Below the pieces are notes generated by a model that was not told the DNA's origin, ran no database searches, and saw only the letters and a list, made by a program, of their open reading frames with translations. This document shows, piece after piece, positions 23,718 through 32,179 of a stretch of 64,000 bases of DNA. Position 1 is the stretch's first letter. Each line of letters begins with the position of its first letter. This DNA comes from an uncultured Clostridia bacterium. Its GTDB lineage: Bacteria; Bacillota; Clostridia; Oscillospirales; Acutalibacteraceae. Made by a program: the position numbers and the translations under genes. The stretch covers positions 46,539-110,538 of the forward strand of contig CANQPS010000011.1 in assembly GCA_947625785.1 (NCBI GenBank), written 5' to 3'.

Positions 23718-24436
23718 GGATCTTATTGACAAACGACGACGGCATCGAGGCCGAAGGGCTCCGCCTCCTCGCCGAATGGGCAAAGACCAAGGGCGAGATC
23801 ACCATTTTCGCCCCCAAATTCCAGCAGAGCGGAAAGAGCCATTCCATTCAGATCCACGACATGTACGAGGTCGCGCCCTCCTCCCTCCATGAGGGGATCG
23901 AAGCGTGGAGCGTCGACTCCACCCCCGCCGACTGCGTGCGCGTCGCCGTGCTCGGCATGGGAAAAAAGTTCGACCTCGTCATTTCAGGCATCAATAATGG
24001 CCCCAATCTCGGCGGGGACATTCACTATTCGGGGACCGTCGCGGCCTGCTTCGAAGCCGCCCTCAACGGCATTCCCGCCATCGCCTTCTCGGCCGCATTC
24101 AACCATTTCGGGAATGCGGTCAAGAACATCGAGAGGGCGTATCAGGAGATCGTCGCAAGAAGAATGCTCGATCACGCCGACATCGTAAACGTCAACTTCC
24201 CCGAGGAGGGCGATGAGATCCTCGTGACAAGGGTCGGCCCGCCCGTCTATACCGACGAGTTTATCTTCATGCCCGACGGAAAGATCCTGCCCAAGCTCAA
24301 GTGTCTGTATGAGGGCACGCGAAATTTGGAACTGGACACCGACGCGACGATGACGGGGCACATCTCGATCTCTCCCCTCCGCCGCGACCTGACCGACGAC
24401 TCCGCCCTCGAAAGAATCAAAAAACTGGTGGTGTAA
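23714..24436 (+). CDS. surE: 5'/3'-nucleotidase SurE
   Basis: A 240-residue protein starting MRILLTNDDGIEAEGL, the hallmark Asp-Asp metal site, followed by SGKSHSI, STPADCV, SGINNGPNLGGD and YSGTVAA in the order of SurE. SurE removes phosphate from nucleoside 5' and 3' monophosphates in the cytoplasm. As last gene of the operon it would finish the breakdown of nucleotides released by the two NrnA proteins. The slightly short C-terminus is within family range. Confidence 0.95.
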   Translation: MRILLTNDDGIEAEGLRLLAEWAKTKGEITIFAPKFQQSGKSHSIQIHDMYEVAPSSLHEGIEAWSVDSTPADCVRVAVLGMGKKFDLVISGINNGPNLGGDIHYSGTVAACFEAALNGIPAIAFSAAFNHFGNAVKNIERAYQEIVARRMLDHADIVNVNFPEEGDEILVTRVGPPVYTDEFIFMPDGKILPKLKCLYEGTRNLELDTDATMTGHISISPLRRDLTDDSALERIKKLVV

Positions 24437-24700
24437 GAACCCCCCATTTCTACCCCCTCCATGGGAGGGGGATTCAGGGGGTGGGTCACCTTATTCCTCC
24501 CCCCCATGGGGGTACCCTTTCCTACCCCCTCCATGGGGGTACCCTTTCCTACCCCCTCCATGGGGGTGCCACGGCGCAATTATGCTCAACAGTGCAGTGC
24601 ACTGTGAGCTGCGCCGTGGCAGGAGGCGTGGCCTCGCCGACGGGGTTACGGCGGTCCCTGCCGCCGTAACGGATTCAGGGGGTGGGTCACCTTATTTTTT
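24437..24700. repeat. Intergenic repeat block upstream of the DUF559 gene
   Basis: It contains three or four tandem CTACCCCCTCCATGGG units (24456-24565), two copies of GATTCAGGGGGTGGGTCACC (near 24470 and 24672), and a roughly 95-base palindromic unit at about 24568-24663 with ACGGCGCA pairing TGCGCCGT around an ACAGTGCAGTGCACTGT palindrome. An inverted copy of that unit occurs near 46695-46795. Confidence 0.75.
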
Positions 24701-24705
24701 CTCTT

Positions 24706-25068
24706 ATGCGCTACTTAAACAATCCAAAATTAACTCCTGCCGCAAGATCTTTGCGCAGAAATATGACGAAAGAGGAAAAGAAGTTGTGGTATCAATTTCT
24801 TCGTCTGCTTCCGTACAAATTTCATCGGCAATATGTGATCGGCAGTTACATTGTCGATTTTTATTGTGATGTGGCAAAGCTCGTGATCGAGCTCGACGGG
24901 GCGCAGCACTATGAAGACGCTTCGGTCAAATATGATGAAGAGCGGGACGGATGGTTGCGTTCCAATGGTTTGACCATCCTTCGATATACGAATAGAGAGT
25001 TGGAGCAAAATTTCAAAGGCGTTTGTGAAGATATATACAATCATTTGCCCGAGTTTATGTTGAAATGA
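24706..25068 (+). CDS. DUF559 endonuclease-like protein inside a repeat element
   Basis: A 120-residue protein: RSLRRNMTKEEKKLWYQFL, FHRQYVIGSYIVDFYCDVAK, VIELDGAQHYED and ILRYTNREL. This is the DUF559 domain, related to Vsr-type and PD-(D/E)XK nucleases; the IVDF...IELDG pair holds the likely metal-binding acids. Its ATG follows the left arm GTGGGTCACCTTAT (24682-24695) by ten bases, and its stop overlaps the right arm ATGAGGTGACCC (25065-25076), so it fills the space between inverted repeats exactly. No good ribosome site is visible, so expression may depend on read-through from surE. Confidence 0.8.
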   Translation: MRYLNNPKLTPAARSLRRNMTKEEKKLWYQFLRLLPYKFHRQYVIGSYIVDFYCDVAKLVIELDGAQHYEDASVKYDEERDGWLRSNGLTILRYTNRELEQNFKGVCEDIYNHLPEFMLK

Positions 25069-25353
25069 GGTGACCCCCTACCGTGTAAAAAGCGCCTCCG
25101 TGGGAGGAGCTGTCACGAGCTTGCGAGTGACTGAGGTGGGTCACATTATTTTTTGGAGAGAAATTCGCCTTCGGCGAAAGGAATGAGGTGACCCACCCCC
25201 CTACCCCCCCGAGTTATAAAGCTCCTCCGTGGGAGGAGCTGTCACGAGCTTGCGAGTGACTGAGGTGGGTCACATTGTTTTTTTGAGGGAAATTCGCCTT
25301 CGGCGATGAGGAATGAGGTGACCCACCCCCCTACCCCCCTCCCATGGAGGGGG
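25069..25353. repeat. Two short empty copies of the DUF559-bearing repeat element
   Basis: Units at 25136-25196 and 25265-25326 each run from GTGGGTCACATT to ATGAGGTGACCCAC, around a short stem TTCGCC/GGCGA(A) in place of a gene. Both are preceded by a GGAGGAGCTGTCACGAGCTT module. No coding region is present. Confidence 0.75.
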
Positions 25354-25391
25354 TAAAAAAACAACCTTTCCGAAGAAAGGTTGTTTTTTTT
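25354..25391. terminator. Bidirectional terminator
   Basis: ACAACCTTTC (25361-25370), loop CGAA, GAAAGGTTGT (25375-25384), with a run of A before and T after, so it works on both strands. It ends the long minus-strand transporter/lipoprotein operon 31 bases after its last stop. Confidence 0.9.
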
Positions 25392-25422
25392 GGGTTTGAG
25401 TTAAGAAGTCGAATGGGACGGG

Positions 25423-28400
25423 TCAGGACTTCTTGGGGGGAAGGGCGACAGGCGCAGCAAGCGAGGCTGCAGCGGCCGCACTACCAACGGTGACAGTGAG
25501 CTTATAGATAAGGATCGCTGTTGTCTCTACTTTGATCGTGACTTTCGTTGCGGCTTCAAATGTAAAGGTAAAGGTGCCTTTTGTATTTTTCTCGGTGGAT
25601 TGAGCTGTTCCGCCATTCACGGATATCTTTGCCGTCTTATCTTTCCAGCTCTCACACTCAATCACGATCTTCGAGACGGCCTTCGCAAACGTCAGGTGGA
25701 TCTCTGTACCAGAGCCTGATTTACCCACTTTGAGCATGTTGGGATCATTCGTGTGAGCACCGCCCGAACCTTGTCCCTTATAAACAGATTCTGCTTGGTC
25801 GACTGAGGAAATGATATCGACTTCAGTTAAGCCATTGAGAAGGGAAAGCAAGTCCGTAGTCGACAGTGAATTACTGTCATTCCCAACGTTCGTGAAGTCA
25901 TAGTCATAGTCGCCATCTTCGATAACAACACCTGCGGCGATTTGAAGGCTTGCGGTCGCTTTAGTTCCACCATCCGCTTCGATATCGATGGTAAGTGTGG
26001 TTTCGCTTGCCGTGTGCGTAACGGAAAGTTTGCCATCCGCGATGGTCCCAACGCTTGCCGTATATTTGAGCGTTACGCCCGTGACAGTAGAAACAGGAAG
26101 CGTAATTTCAGTCACAAGCGCTCCAATGCCATCCGCGTATGTGCTTTCAAGGCTCTTCTTTGCTGCAGCGATAGCGGCATTTGCCTTCTCCGCTTCGCTA
26201 CGGTGATCGGTATAGGCGGTAGCGACACAGTGTTTGTCGTTCTTTTCGCCACTGTACGTGAACTGCGGAGCAGCGCTGGCGTTCTCGCCCTTGTAGTTCT
26301 GCAAATAGCCGCAGAGCGTGATCTCGGCTCCTACTGCAAGGTCACCAACGAGCTTCAGATTCGTATCATCAAGATAGAGCCTGTAAACCTGAATGGCGTC
26401 TGCGGAGTTCTTGGTGCTGTCCGCTTTGTCCGCGATCCAAACACTGGTGAAATTCCCAAACCGATCACTCCATTTCCCAATATCGATCACGAAGCCCTTC
26501 ACATAGACAAGCAGTTGATCGCCATCTTTGGTCAGGTAGGAATCGGCAGCAAGCTGTTTCGCAACGTCCAACGCTTCCGTAACCGTAGCGGGTGCAGTCG
26601 CTATCCCCTTGCCATCGGGCAGAGAAGGCTCGGTAGTCTCCTCCCCCCCCTCGCCTGCTGCCGTGAGCTCAACGGTGAATTCCTTGGTGTCGGCCGTCGC
26701 GGTGCCGCTTGTGAGGGTCGCAGTGACGGTAACTTTGACGGTGCCAGTCTTCGGAAGGGACTTCACGACAAGTTTGCCGCTCTCGATCTTCACATAGTCC
26801 TGCGTATCGACGGCCCAGGAGATCGCCACGCCGCCGCGGCCCTGTGCGGGAAGCGCGATCTCATCGCCAACTTCCTTGAGGGAGGCCGTGTCGATGTCGA
26901 GAAGAGCTTTCGCATTCGCGATCTTGTCAGCGTCGGTCGCCTCGACAAGGGTACCAAAGCGGGCGGGATGCTGCGTGACGTCGAGATCCTTTGCGCTGTT
27001 ACCAGTGATACGGGAGACATCACTCGGGCTGAGCGTCGTGTATTTGCTTGAATTATAGGTGCCGACATAGTAGTTGAGCGTTTTAGGCTCTGCTTCAGCG
27101 ACCTGCGTCGTCAACTGCTGGAAGCAATCCGCAGAATCCAACCACGTCCACACGGCCGTAGGCTCTGCCACAAGTTTCAGCTTGTAGGAAGTCTTGCCAT
27201 TGTTCGCGTAGGGATTCATCTCAAGATACTTGCTGCCCATCTTGATGTACCAATCGGTATCACTGCCTTCTTTCTTCACAAGCGTGAACTTGACAGCCTT
27301 CGAAATATCATCGGAGGTCACGATATAACCCGTGTCTCCACCGTCCAACTCGAGGCTCGAAGCGTACAGTCTGATACCATTCTTCATTGCGGAGTAGACA
27401 AAGTCGCCTTCCTGGGGTTCAGTGAGAGCCTTAAAGGTCAACGAAGGAGCTGCGGAGGCATTCACCGTGATCGTGGTGGTCGCACTTGCGGTCCCCTTCG
27501 TGATCGTAGCGACAAGGGTGATCGTCGTGGCTTCATTGGGAAGTTCGATGACGTTGACCTTCGCTCCGTCGTCAAGAAGCTCGATCCAGTAAGGCGTGCC
27601 GTCCTTGACCGACCAAGTGACCGTCGCGCCGAGCGTGTCGACCTCGGGAAGTGCGATCTCGCCAGCGACCTTCAGGTCGATGACGCCGCTCTCTTCGTCG
27701 ATCGCCTTCTTGACGAGTTCGACGATCTCGGCGTCGGTCTTCTTCCAATTGTGGATCTGGAAGAAGCCGTAAGCCTCGTAGTCACCGATCTTATAGGTGA
27801 CCTGAACTTCGTAATTCTTCTCCTTGGCGGTGGGCGTGATGGTGAAGGTGCCGTCATCAGCGATCACGACGGTGGGTTCGGTCAACTTCTTGCCTGCGAG
27901 CCTGTAGGAGATCGCGACGCCGTCTTCGGAGACGGGCATCTTGACAGTCTTATCAGCGGCGACGAGGGAGCTGAAGTTCTCCTTCACCTTCGCATCGACG
28001 GCTGCGACTGCGGCCTTGACCTTCGGAGCGTTCTCGTAGGTTTTGGCTTCGCTGCCGACCACGATGTCGCCCGCGACAACGGGCTGGATCTGGAAGGCAT
28101 TGTAATTGCCGAGGATACCCGTGACGGTGACGATGTCGCCTACCTTGACCGTGTTGTACATGCCGACAAGGGCAGCGTTCTCTTCGTCAGTCCTCTTGAT
28201 ATAGGTGCTGTAGCGGACGGTGATCGTCGTGTCGCCGTTCGTAATGGTAAAGAGGTCGCCAGCGGTGCCGACCTTGGGTGCGTCCTTCGCCATAGCCTTG
28301 ACCGTCCAGCCAGTGAGCCTGACATAGGTGGATTCGTGCCAAAGCGCGGAGGGAACGCCCGAAAGGAGATCGGTATCGAAGTCGTAGATGTGCTCTCTCG

Positions 28401-29367
28401 GGTTAATGGTCTTGTCATCGATGATGACGGCCTTGCCGACTTCCTTGCCGTTGGTCTCCCAAAGGCCGTTGTGATTTTTCGCCTTGTCGCCAGAAACGGA
28501 GACATGGACGCCTTCCTTGAAGTTGTCAAGGTCCTCCTCATTGAGGGCGAGCTGGTACATGTAGTAGCCATACTTCAAGGTGTCGTCGATCATGTAGAAG
28601 GTGGCGTTGGGGCCGTACTGGTCGCTATTTCCACTGGAATAGACGTGGAGAACGTAGCCAGAGAGCTCGACGGGATAATCCGTGCGGGAGTAGATACGGT
28701 TGACGAGCTGCAGGGGCTCAAGGTCGGGCGAGACGGAGAAGTTGTAGGTCTGCGTCTTGCTCACGCCCTTGAAGGAGAAGGTGGCCTCGATCTTGACATC
28801 GGCGATGTCCTCGGGGAGGTCAACTTTTACCATCTTCTTCCCATTCTCACCGTCAACGACGGAGAGATAGTCCTGCGAACCTGCGGGGACGGCCCAAGAA
28901 ATGGTCGCCGCCTGACCCTGAATGGTCATCGAGGTCTGAAGCTCGAAGTCCTCCTTGACCGCGCGATTCTTCTGCGGGAAGGTGAAGTTGCTGATGAAGG
29001 TGTAGACGCTCAATTCGTCGACACGGACGGTGAAACCTTTCTGATTGTCGCCCGAATGAATGGTGAGCGTGACCTCGGTCACTTCGTCCTGAAGGGTGAC
29101 TTTGGCATTGTAAACGGTGTCTGCGTCCTCGATCTTGATCGCGTTCTCATTGCTCGAGGTCCACGTGACGGGCACGGAGTTGTCCTTGCCAATTCCCTTC
29201 GGCAGGGTAAAGTCGGCGCTGACGAGCGTCTGATCCTGCGGGAGAAGGTAATTCGCAATCGCGTCCTTCGCCGAGACGCCGCCGCCGCACGCCACCGCAC
29301 CGATGATGCAGGCGATCATAGACAGCAGCATCATCGTGATGAGCAACAGTCTTTTCTTGCTTCTCAT
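25423..29367 (-). CDS. Giant surface lipoprotein with Ig-like and OB-like domains
   Basis: A 1314-residue protein. Lipobox GAVAC places the mature Cys near residue 27. The rest alternates bacterial Ig-like modules of the 'ITWTSSNENA / V.V.LP....V.ITAT' type (roughly residues 35-215, 440-640, 820-920, 1060-1150) with segments that look like OB-fold nucleic-acid-binding modules (about 220-330, 335-435 and 930-1050, e.g. YVRLTGWTVKAM, LLVYVKGFVIDIGKWSDRFG). A C-terminal beta-sandwich lies near 1155-1300. No catalytic motif is seen. Last gene of the operon with the thermonuclease lipoprotein and ABC importer, it may hold DNA at the cell surface; that role is inferred. Confidence 0.75.
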   Translation of the reverse strand: MRSKKRLLLITMMLLSMIACIIGAVACGGGVSAKDAIANYLLPQDQTLVSADFTLPKGIGKDNSVPVTWTSSNENAIKIEDADTVYNAKVTLQDEVTEVTLTIHSGDNQKGFTVRVDELSVYTFISNFTFPQKNRAVKEDFELQTSMTIQGQAATISWAVPAGSQDYLSVVDGENGKKMVKVDLPEDIADVKIEATFSFKGVSKTQTYNFSVSPDLEPLQLVNRIYSRTDYPVELSGYVLHVYSSGNSDQYGPNATFYMIDDTLKYGYYMYQLALNEEDLDNFKEGVHVSVSGDKAKNHNGLWETNGKEVGKAVIIDDKTINPREHIYDFDTDLLSGVPSALWHESTYVRLTGWTVKAMAKDAPKVGTAGDLFTITNGDTTITVRYSTYIKRTDEENAALVGMYNTVKVGDIVTVTGILGNYNAFQIQPVVAGDIVVGSEAKTYENAPKVKAAVAAVDAKVKENFSSLVAADKTVKMPVSEDGVAISYRLAGKKLTEPTVVIADDGTFTITPTAKEKNYEVQVTYKIGDYEAYGFFQIHNWKKTDAEIVELVKKAIDEESGVIDLKVAGEIALPEVDTLGATVTWSVKDGTPYWIELLDDGAKVNVIELPNEATTITLVATITKGTASATTTITVNASAAPSLTFKALTEPQEGDFVYSAMKNGIRLYASSLELDGGDTGYIVTSDDISKAVKFTLVKKEGSDTDWYIKMGSKYLEMNPYANNGKTSYKLKLVAEPTAVWTWLDSADCFQQLTTQVAEAEPKTLNYYVGTYNSSKYTTLSPSDVSRITGNSAKDLDVTQHPARFGTLVEATDADKIANAKALLDIDTASLKEVGDEIALPAQGRGGVAISWAVDTQDYVKIESGKLVVKSLPKTGTVKVTVTATLTSGTATADTKEFTVELTAAGEGGEETTEPSLPDGKGIATAPATVTEALDVAKQLAADSYLTKDGDQLLVYVKGFVIDIGKWSDRFGNFTSVWIADKADSTKNSADAIQVYRLYLDDTNLKLVGDLAVGAEITLCGYLQNYKGENASAAPQFTYSGEKNDKHCVATAYTDHRSEAEKANAAIAAAKKSLESTYADGIGALVTEITLPVSTVTGVTLKYTASVGTIADGKLSVTHTASETTLTIDIEADGGTKATASLQIAAGVVIEDGDYDYDFTNVGNDSNSLSTTDLLSLLNGLTEVDIISSVDQAESVYKGQGSGGAHTNDPNMLKVGKSGSGTEIHLTFAKAVSKIVIECESWKDKTAKISVNGGTAQSTEKNTKGTFTFTFEAATKVTIKVETTAILIYKLTVTVGSAAAAASLAAPVALPPKKS

Positions 29368-29388
29368 GTCATATCTCCTTTTTTTTGA

Positions 29389-30651
29389 TTATTTGATTGT
29401 GATGTCAGAATAGTTGACAATGGTGAGGTTGCCAGAGTTTGCTTCAAACTGGTAGCAACCATTGACGGAGAGGGTCGACCCTTTCTTGATCGTGTCAGCG
29501 TAATCGTCGGGAACGGTCACGGTGAAGGTAAACTCGGGGGTCGTGTCGTCAATTTTCGGCGCAGTGCCCTTGAAGGTCAGCGTCTTGTCCTCGAGCGAAA
29601 CGATCTCGGTCACGGTGACGTCGCCGTAGCAGTTGGAAGATTTCTCACCCGTGTAGTACGGGCTCGACGCGTCGAAGGTGAGGAAGTAGGAGAGCTGCTT
29701 TCTCCAAGAGGCGTCCTCCTTGCCCTTGTCGTCCTGATCGACCATGACGCCCGTGAGCTGCCAATTCTCATTGTACTTGTCGAGGGTGCCCGAGAGGTGG
29801 TAGAGATCGCCGATGCGCATGCTTCCCGTCGAATTGGTATGGCCTGCGTAGAGGGTGAGCTTGTACTGCTTCCTCGACTCCTCGTCGTACTGGGCGATGA
29901 TGAGCGTGACGGCCCCCGAGGACGCCGCCGTGGACGAATCAGTCACATAGGCGTCGAGGAAAACTTTGGTCCCAGCGTGGTACAGCTCCTCATTCTCGTC
30001 AAAGTCGCGGAGCGAGAACGGGATCGGGGACGTGTCGAAGAGAGGATCGTCGAGGTCGGACCAAATGCGGAGTTTGATGCCCCTCGCGAAGGTCTCAGCC
30101 TTCTGAAAGTAAGAGTAGTATGGATTATCCGCGCCCTCTTTATTTTCAGAATAGCCGTTCTCGACGAGCTCGAGATTGAGACATTTGAAGTCGTCCTTCT
30201 CCGTCTTATACCACACATAGCAGAGCGAACGCTGGCCGACGGAGTCCTTCTTCGGGACGCCGCTGGTCGTGGACTCGAGCACGATCTCCGTGGCGAGGTG
30301 CAGACGCTCGTTGGTGAACTTGCTGGCCGCTTTGCCCCACTTCTGGACTTCGTAGGTGCTCTCGGGCGTGTCGACGCCCTGATAGCGCACGCGGACATAC
30401 CCGCCCTCCGCAAGGGAGAACGTAGATGTGTCGCCGTCCGTCGTGTCGCCGTTCAGCGTGGCCGAGCCGATACCGTTGCTGTCCTCGCCCAACAATTTCT
30501 TACCAGAGAAGTCTTTGTTGAGCTTCAAAGTCTTCGTAATGGAGTCGAAATGCTCGGTGTTGTCGGCAATTTTCGGCCCGCACGCCGCAGCGGAGACGAG
30601 AATGGCTCCGAGCAGTGCAAGCGATAGGATCGCAAAAATCTTCTTTTTCAT
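29389..30651 (-). CDS. Thermonuclease-family (SNase) lipoprotein
   Basis: A 420-residue protein with lipobox SAAAC near residue 24. Residues 75-205 are a staphylococcal-nuclease domain: RYQGVDTPES keeps the catalytic Arg, Asp and Glu, GKAASKFTNERL follows, and VGQRSLCYVW carries the second catalytic Arg; IKLRIWSD ends the domain. The remaining 200 residues look like OB-type beta modules (YHLSGTLDKYNENWQLTG). It should cleave DNA or RNA outside the membrane in a calcium-dependent way. Start at 30651 with AAAGG upstream. It lies directly after the solute-binding protein of the ABC importer, pointing to use of the released products. Confidence 0.87.
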   Translation of the reverse strand: MKKKIFAILSLALLGAILVSAAACGPKIADNTEHFDSITKTLKLNKDFSGKKLLGEDSNGIGSATLNGDTTDGDTSTFSLAEGGYVRVRYQGVDTPESTYEVQKWGKAASKFTNERLHLATEIVLESTTSGVPKKDSVGQRSLCYVWYKTEKDDFKCLNLELVENGYSENKEGADNPYYSYFQKAETFARGIKLRIWSDLDDPLFDTSPIPFSLRDFDENEELYHAGTKVFLDAYVTDSSTAASSGAVTLIIAQYDEESRKQYKLTLYAGHTNSTGSMRIGDLYHLSGTLDKYNENWQLTGVMVDQDDKGKEDASWRKQLSYFLTFDASSPYYTGEKSSNCYGDVTVTEIVSLEDKTLTFKGTAPKIDDTTPEFTFTVTVPDDYADTIKKGSTLSVNGCYQFEANSGNLTIVNYSDITIK

Positions 30652-30665
30652 CTCAAACCTTTTGA

Positions 30666-32105
30666 TTATTTGCCGCCGCAATTCTTATAGGCATCGCGGA
30701 GGGCGATATCGGGATCCTTCTGATCAAGGAGGACATACTGGACAACGCTCGTCATCTGGTCGCGGGCGACGGACGAACCGACGAATGCGGGAGAGACGAA
30801 GAAGCGCTCGGTGAGTTCCTTCGCAGCGTTCGCAGCCTTCGAAACGACGAGTTTTGCGCCCGTGAGCTTATCGCCCGTCTCGGGATCTTTGCCCTGAAGG
30901 AACGTCGCATACTTTTCCTGCTCGAAGACGTCGTTCCGCATGGGATTGTAGCCGCTCTCCATTGCGAATTTGGCCTGGAAATCGACATCGAGGAGTTCCT
31001 TGATGAACTGGAAGGTCATGATCTGCTTCTCGGTAGGGTTGGCAACGCCGTTGCCGCCCGAAAGCATCACGAGGGAAGGACCCTGGCTGATGCAGTCGTT
31101 GTGCATTTCGCCATCGGCATCTACCCACCCGGGGATGGGAGCAACTTCCGTCGTGAACAGATCGCCGCCAGACTGGTTGCTTGCGCCGCCAGAGGAACCG
31201 ATACAGAAGACGAGGCCGCCGTCCTTGGGTCCCTTGATGAAGAGGCCGCTCGTGTAGCTGCCGTAGATCTGCTGCGTCGTGATGAGGCCTTCCACATAGT
31301 ACTTCTTGATCTCGGTGAGCCATTTCACCGCATCTTCGTTGTTGAACAGGTAGTGGTTATCTTTGTCAGGGCTGGTGTAGCCGAATCCCTTCTGCTCCGC
31401 CATGGTGATGAACCAGTTTGCCTCGGAGTCGTATCCGAGAGGCGTGCAGCTCGACCACTTCGCAAGCGCCTCTCTGGAGATCTTCCAAAGCTCGTCCCAC
31501 GTTGTGGGAGCCTCCTTATAACCCATGGCATGCAGGGAGTCGGGATTGTAGTACAGAAGCTCGGTGGACTTGACGAAGGGAAGCGTGATGACGGAGTCCG
31601 CCTTCAGGCCGACTTCCTCATACCCTGTGTAGTTCGACGCAAAGCCTTCCTCATAGTAACCCTTGATGAACTGGTTGTTGACTTCGTCCTCCGTAAAGCC
31701 GATGCGATCGATCGTGTGCTCCTCACCATTCACGGTGTAGGTGTACGATTCGGCATTCGTGAGGTACTGTTTCATGTCGACGACCTTACCTGTTGCGAGG
31801 TACTGCGCGACGTGGTCCGAGTAGCAATACGCGAGGTCGGGCTGAAGGCCTGCCTGCAGGTCGGAACGGATCTTGCTGAGGACCTCGTTGTATCCACCGG
31901 GCTGTGTGTGCTCGACCTTCCATCCGGGATACTTTTTCTCGAACGCTTCGATCGCCTTGTCTGTTACGGCTGCGAGGCTCTGTCCCTGCGAGGAATAGAA
32001 TTTGATCGTGTGATCATAATCCGTACTTCCGGAGCATGCAGCAAAGGCAAATAAACTCGATGCCGCAATGCAGCCTACCAGCGCAACTGTCAAAAGTTTC
32101 TTCAT
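30666..32105 (-). CDS. ABC transporter substrate-binding lipoprotein (family 1)
   Basis: A 479-residue protein with signal peptide and lipobox AFAAC (Cys near residue 24). The mature part is an extracellular solute-binding protein of family 1, closest in style to UgpB: YNEVLSKIRSDLQAGLQPDL, then ELLYYNPDSLHAMGY, APTTWDELW and SGYNPMRNDV. Family members bind sugars, oligosaccharides or glycerol phosphates. Here the operon partners are a nuclease and a DNA-binding-like lipoprotein, so a nucleoside, deoxyribose or nucleotide ligand is possible but unproven. It sits after a palindrome that may set its higher expression. Confidence 0.9.
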   Translation of the reverse strand: MKKLLTVALVGCIAASSLFAFAACSGSTDYDHTIKFYSSQGQSLAAVTDKAIEAFEKKYPGWKVEHTQPGGYNEVLSKIRSDLQAGLQPDLAYCYSDHVAQYLATGKVVDMKQYLTNAESYTYTVNGEEHTIDRIGFTEDEVNNQFIKGYYEEGFASNYTGYEEVGLKADSVITLPFVKSTELLYYNPDSLHAMGYKEAPTTWDELWKISREALAKWSSCTPLGYDSEANWFITMAEQKGFGYTSPDKDNHYLFNNEDAVKWLTEIKKYYVEGLITTQQIYGSYTSGLFIKGPKDGGLVFCIGSSGGASNQSGGDLFTTEVAPIPGWVDADGEMHNDCISQGPSLVMLSGGNGVANPTEKQIMTFQFIKELLDVDFQAKFAMESGYNPMRNDVFEQEKYATFLQGKDPETGDKLTGAKLVVSKAANAAKELTERFFVSPAFVGSSVARDQMTSVVQYVLLDQKDPDIALRDAYKNCGGK

Positions 32106-32137
32106 GACTATCTCCTTTTTTTTATTTTATCTCTGAC

Positions 32138-32151
32138 GCACTGCGCAGTGC
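32138..32151. promoter_or_regulatory. Intercistronic 14-base palindrome before the binding-protein gene
   Basis: GCACTGCGCAGTGC is a perfect palindrome in the 74-base gap between permease and binding-protein genes. Such stems often protect or separate transcripts so the binding protein is made in excess. Confidence 0.5.
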
Positions 32152-32179
32152 GCAAGAAATCTCTGTGTGTGGGAATGGA

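Noticed and set aside
24456..24565. Tandem CTACCCCCTCCATGGG units considered as a CRISPR array
   Set aside because: Unit length is about 30 bases with no unique spacers, and no cas genes are present.
27751..29388. A 545-codon plus-strand frame
   Set aside because: Antisense to the giant lipoprotein gene; its translation shows no domain and has the composition of a mirrored frame.
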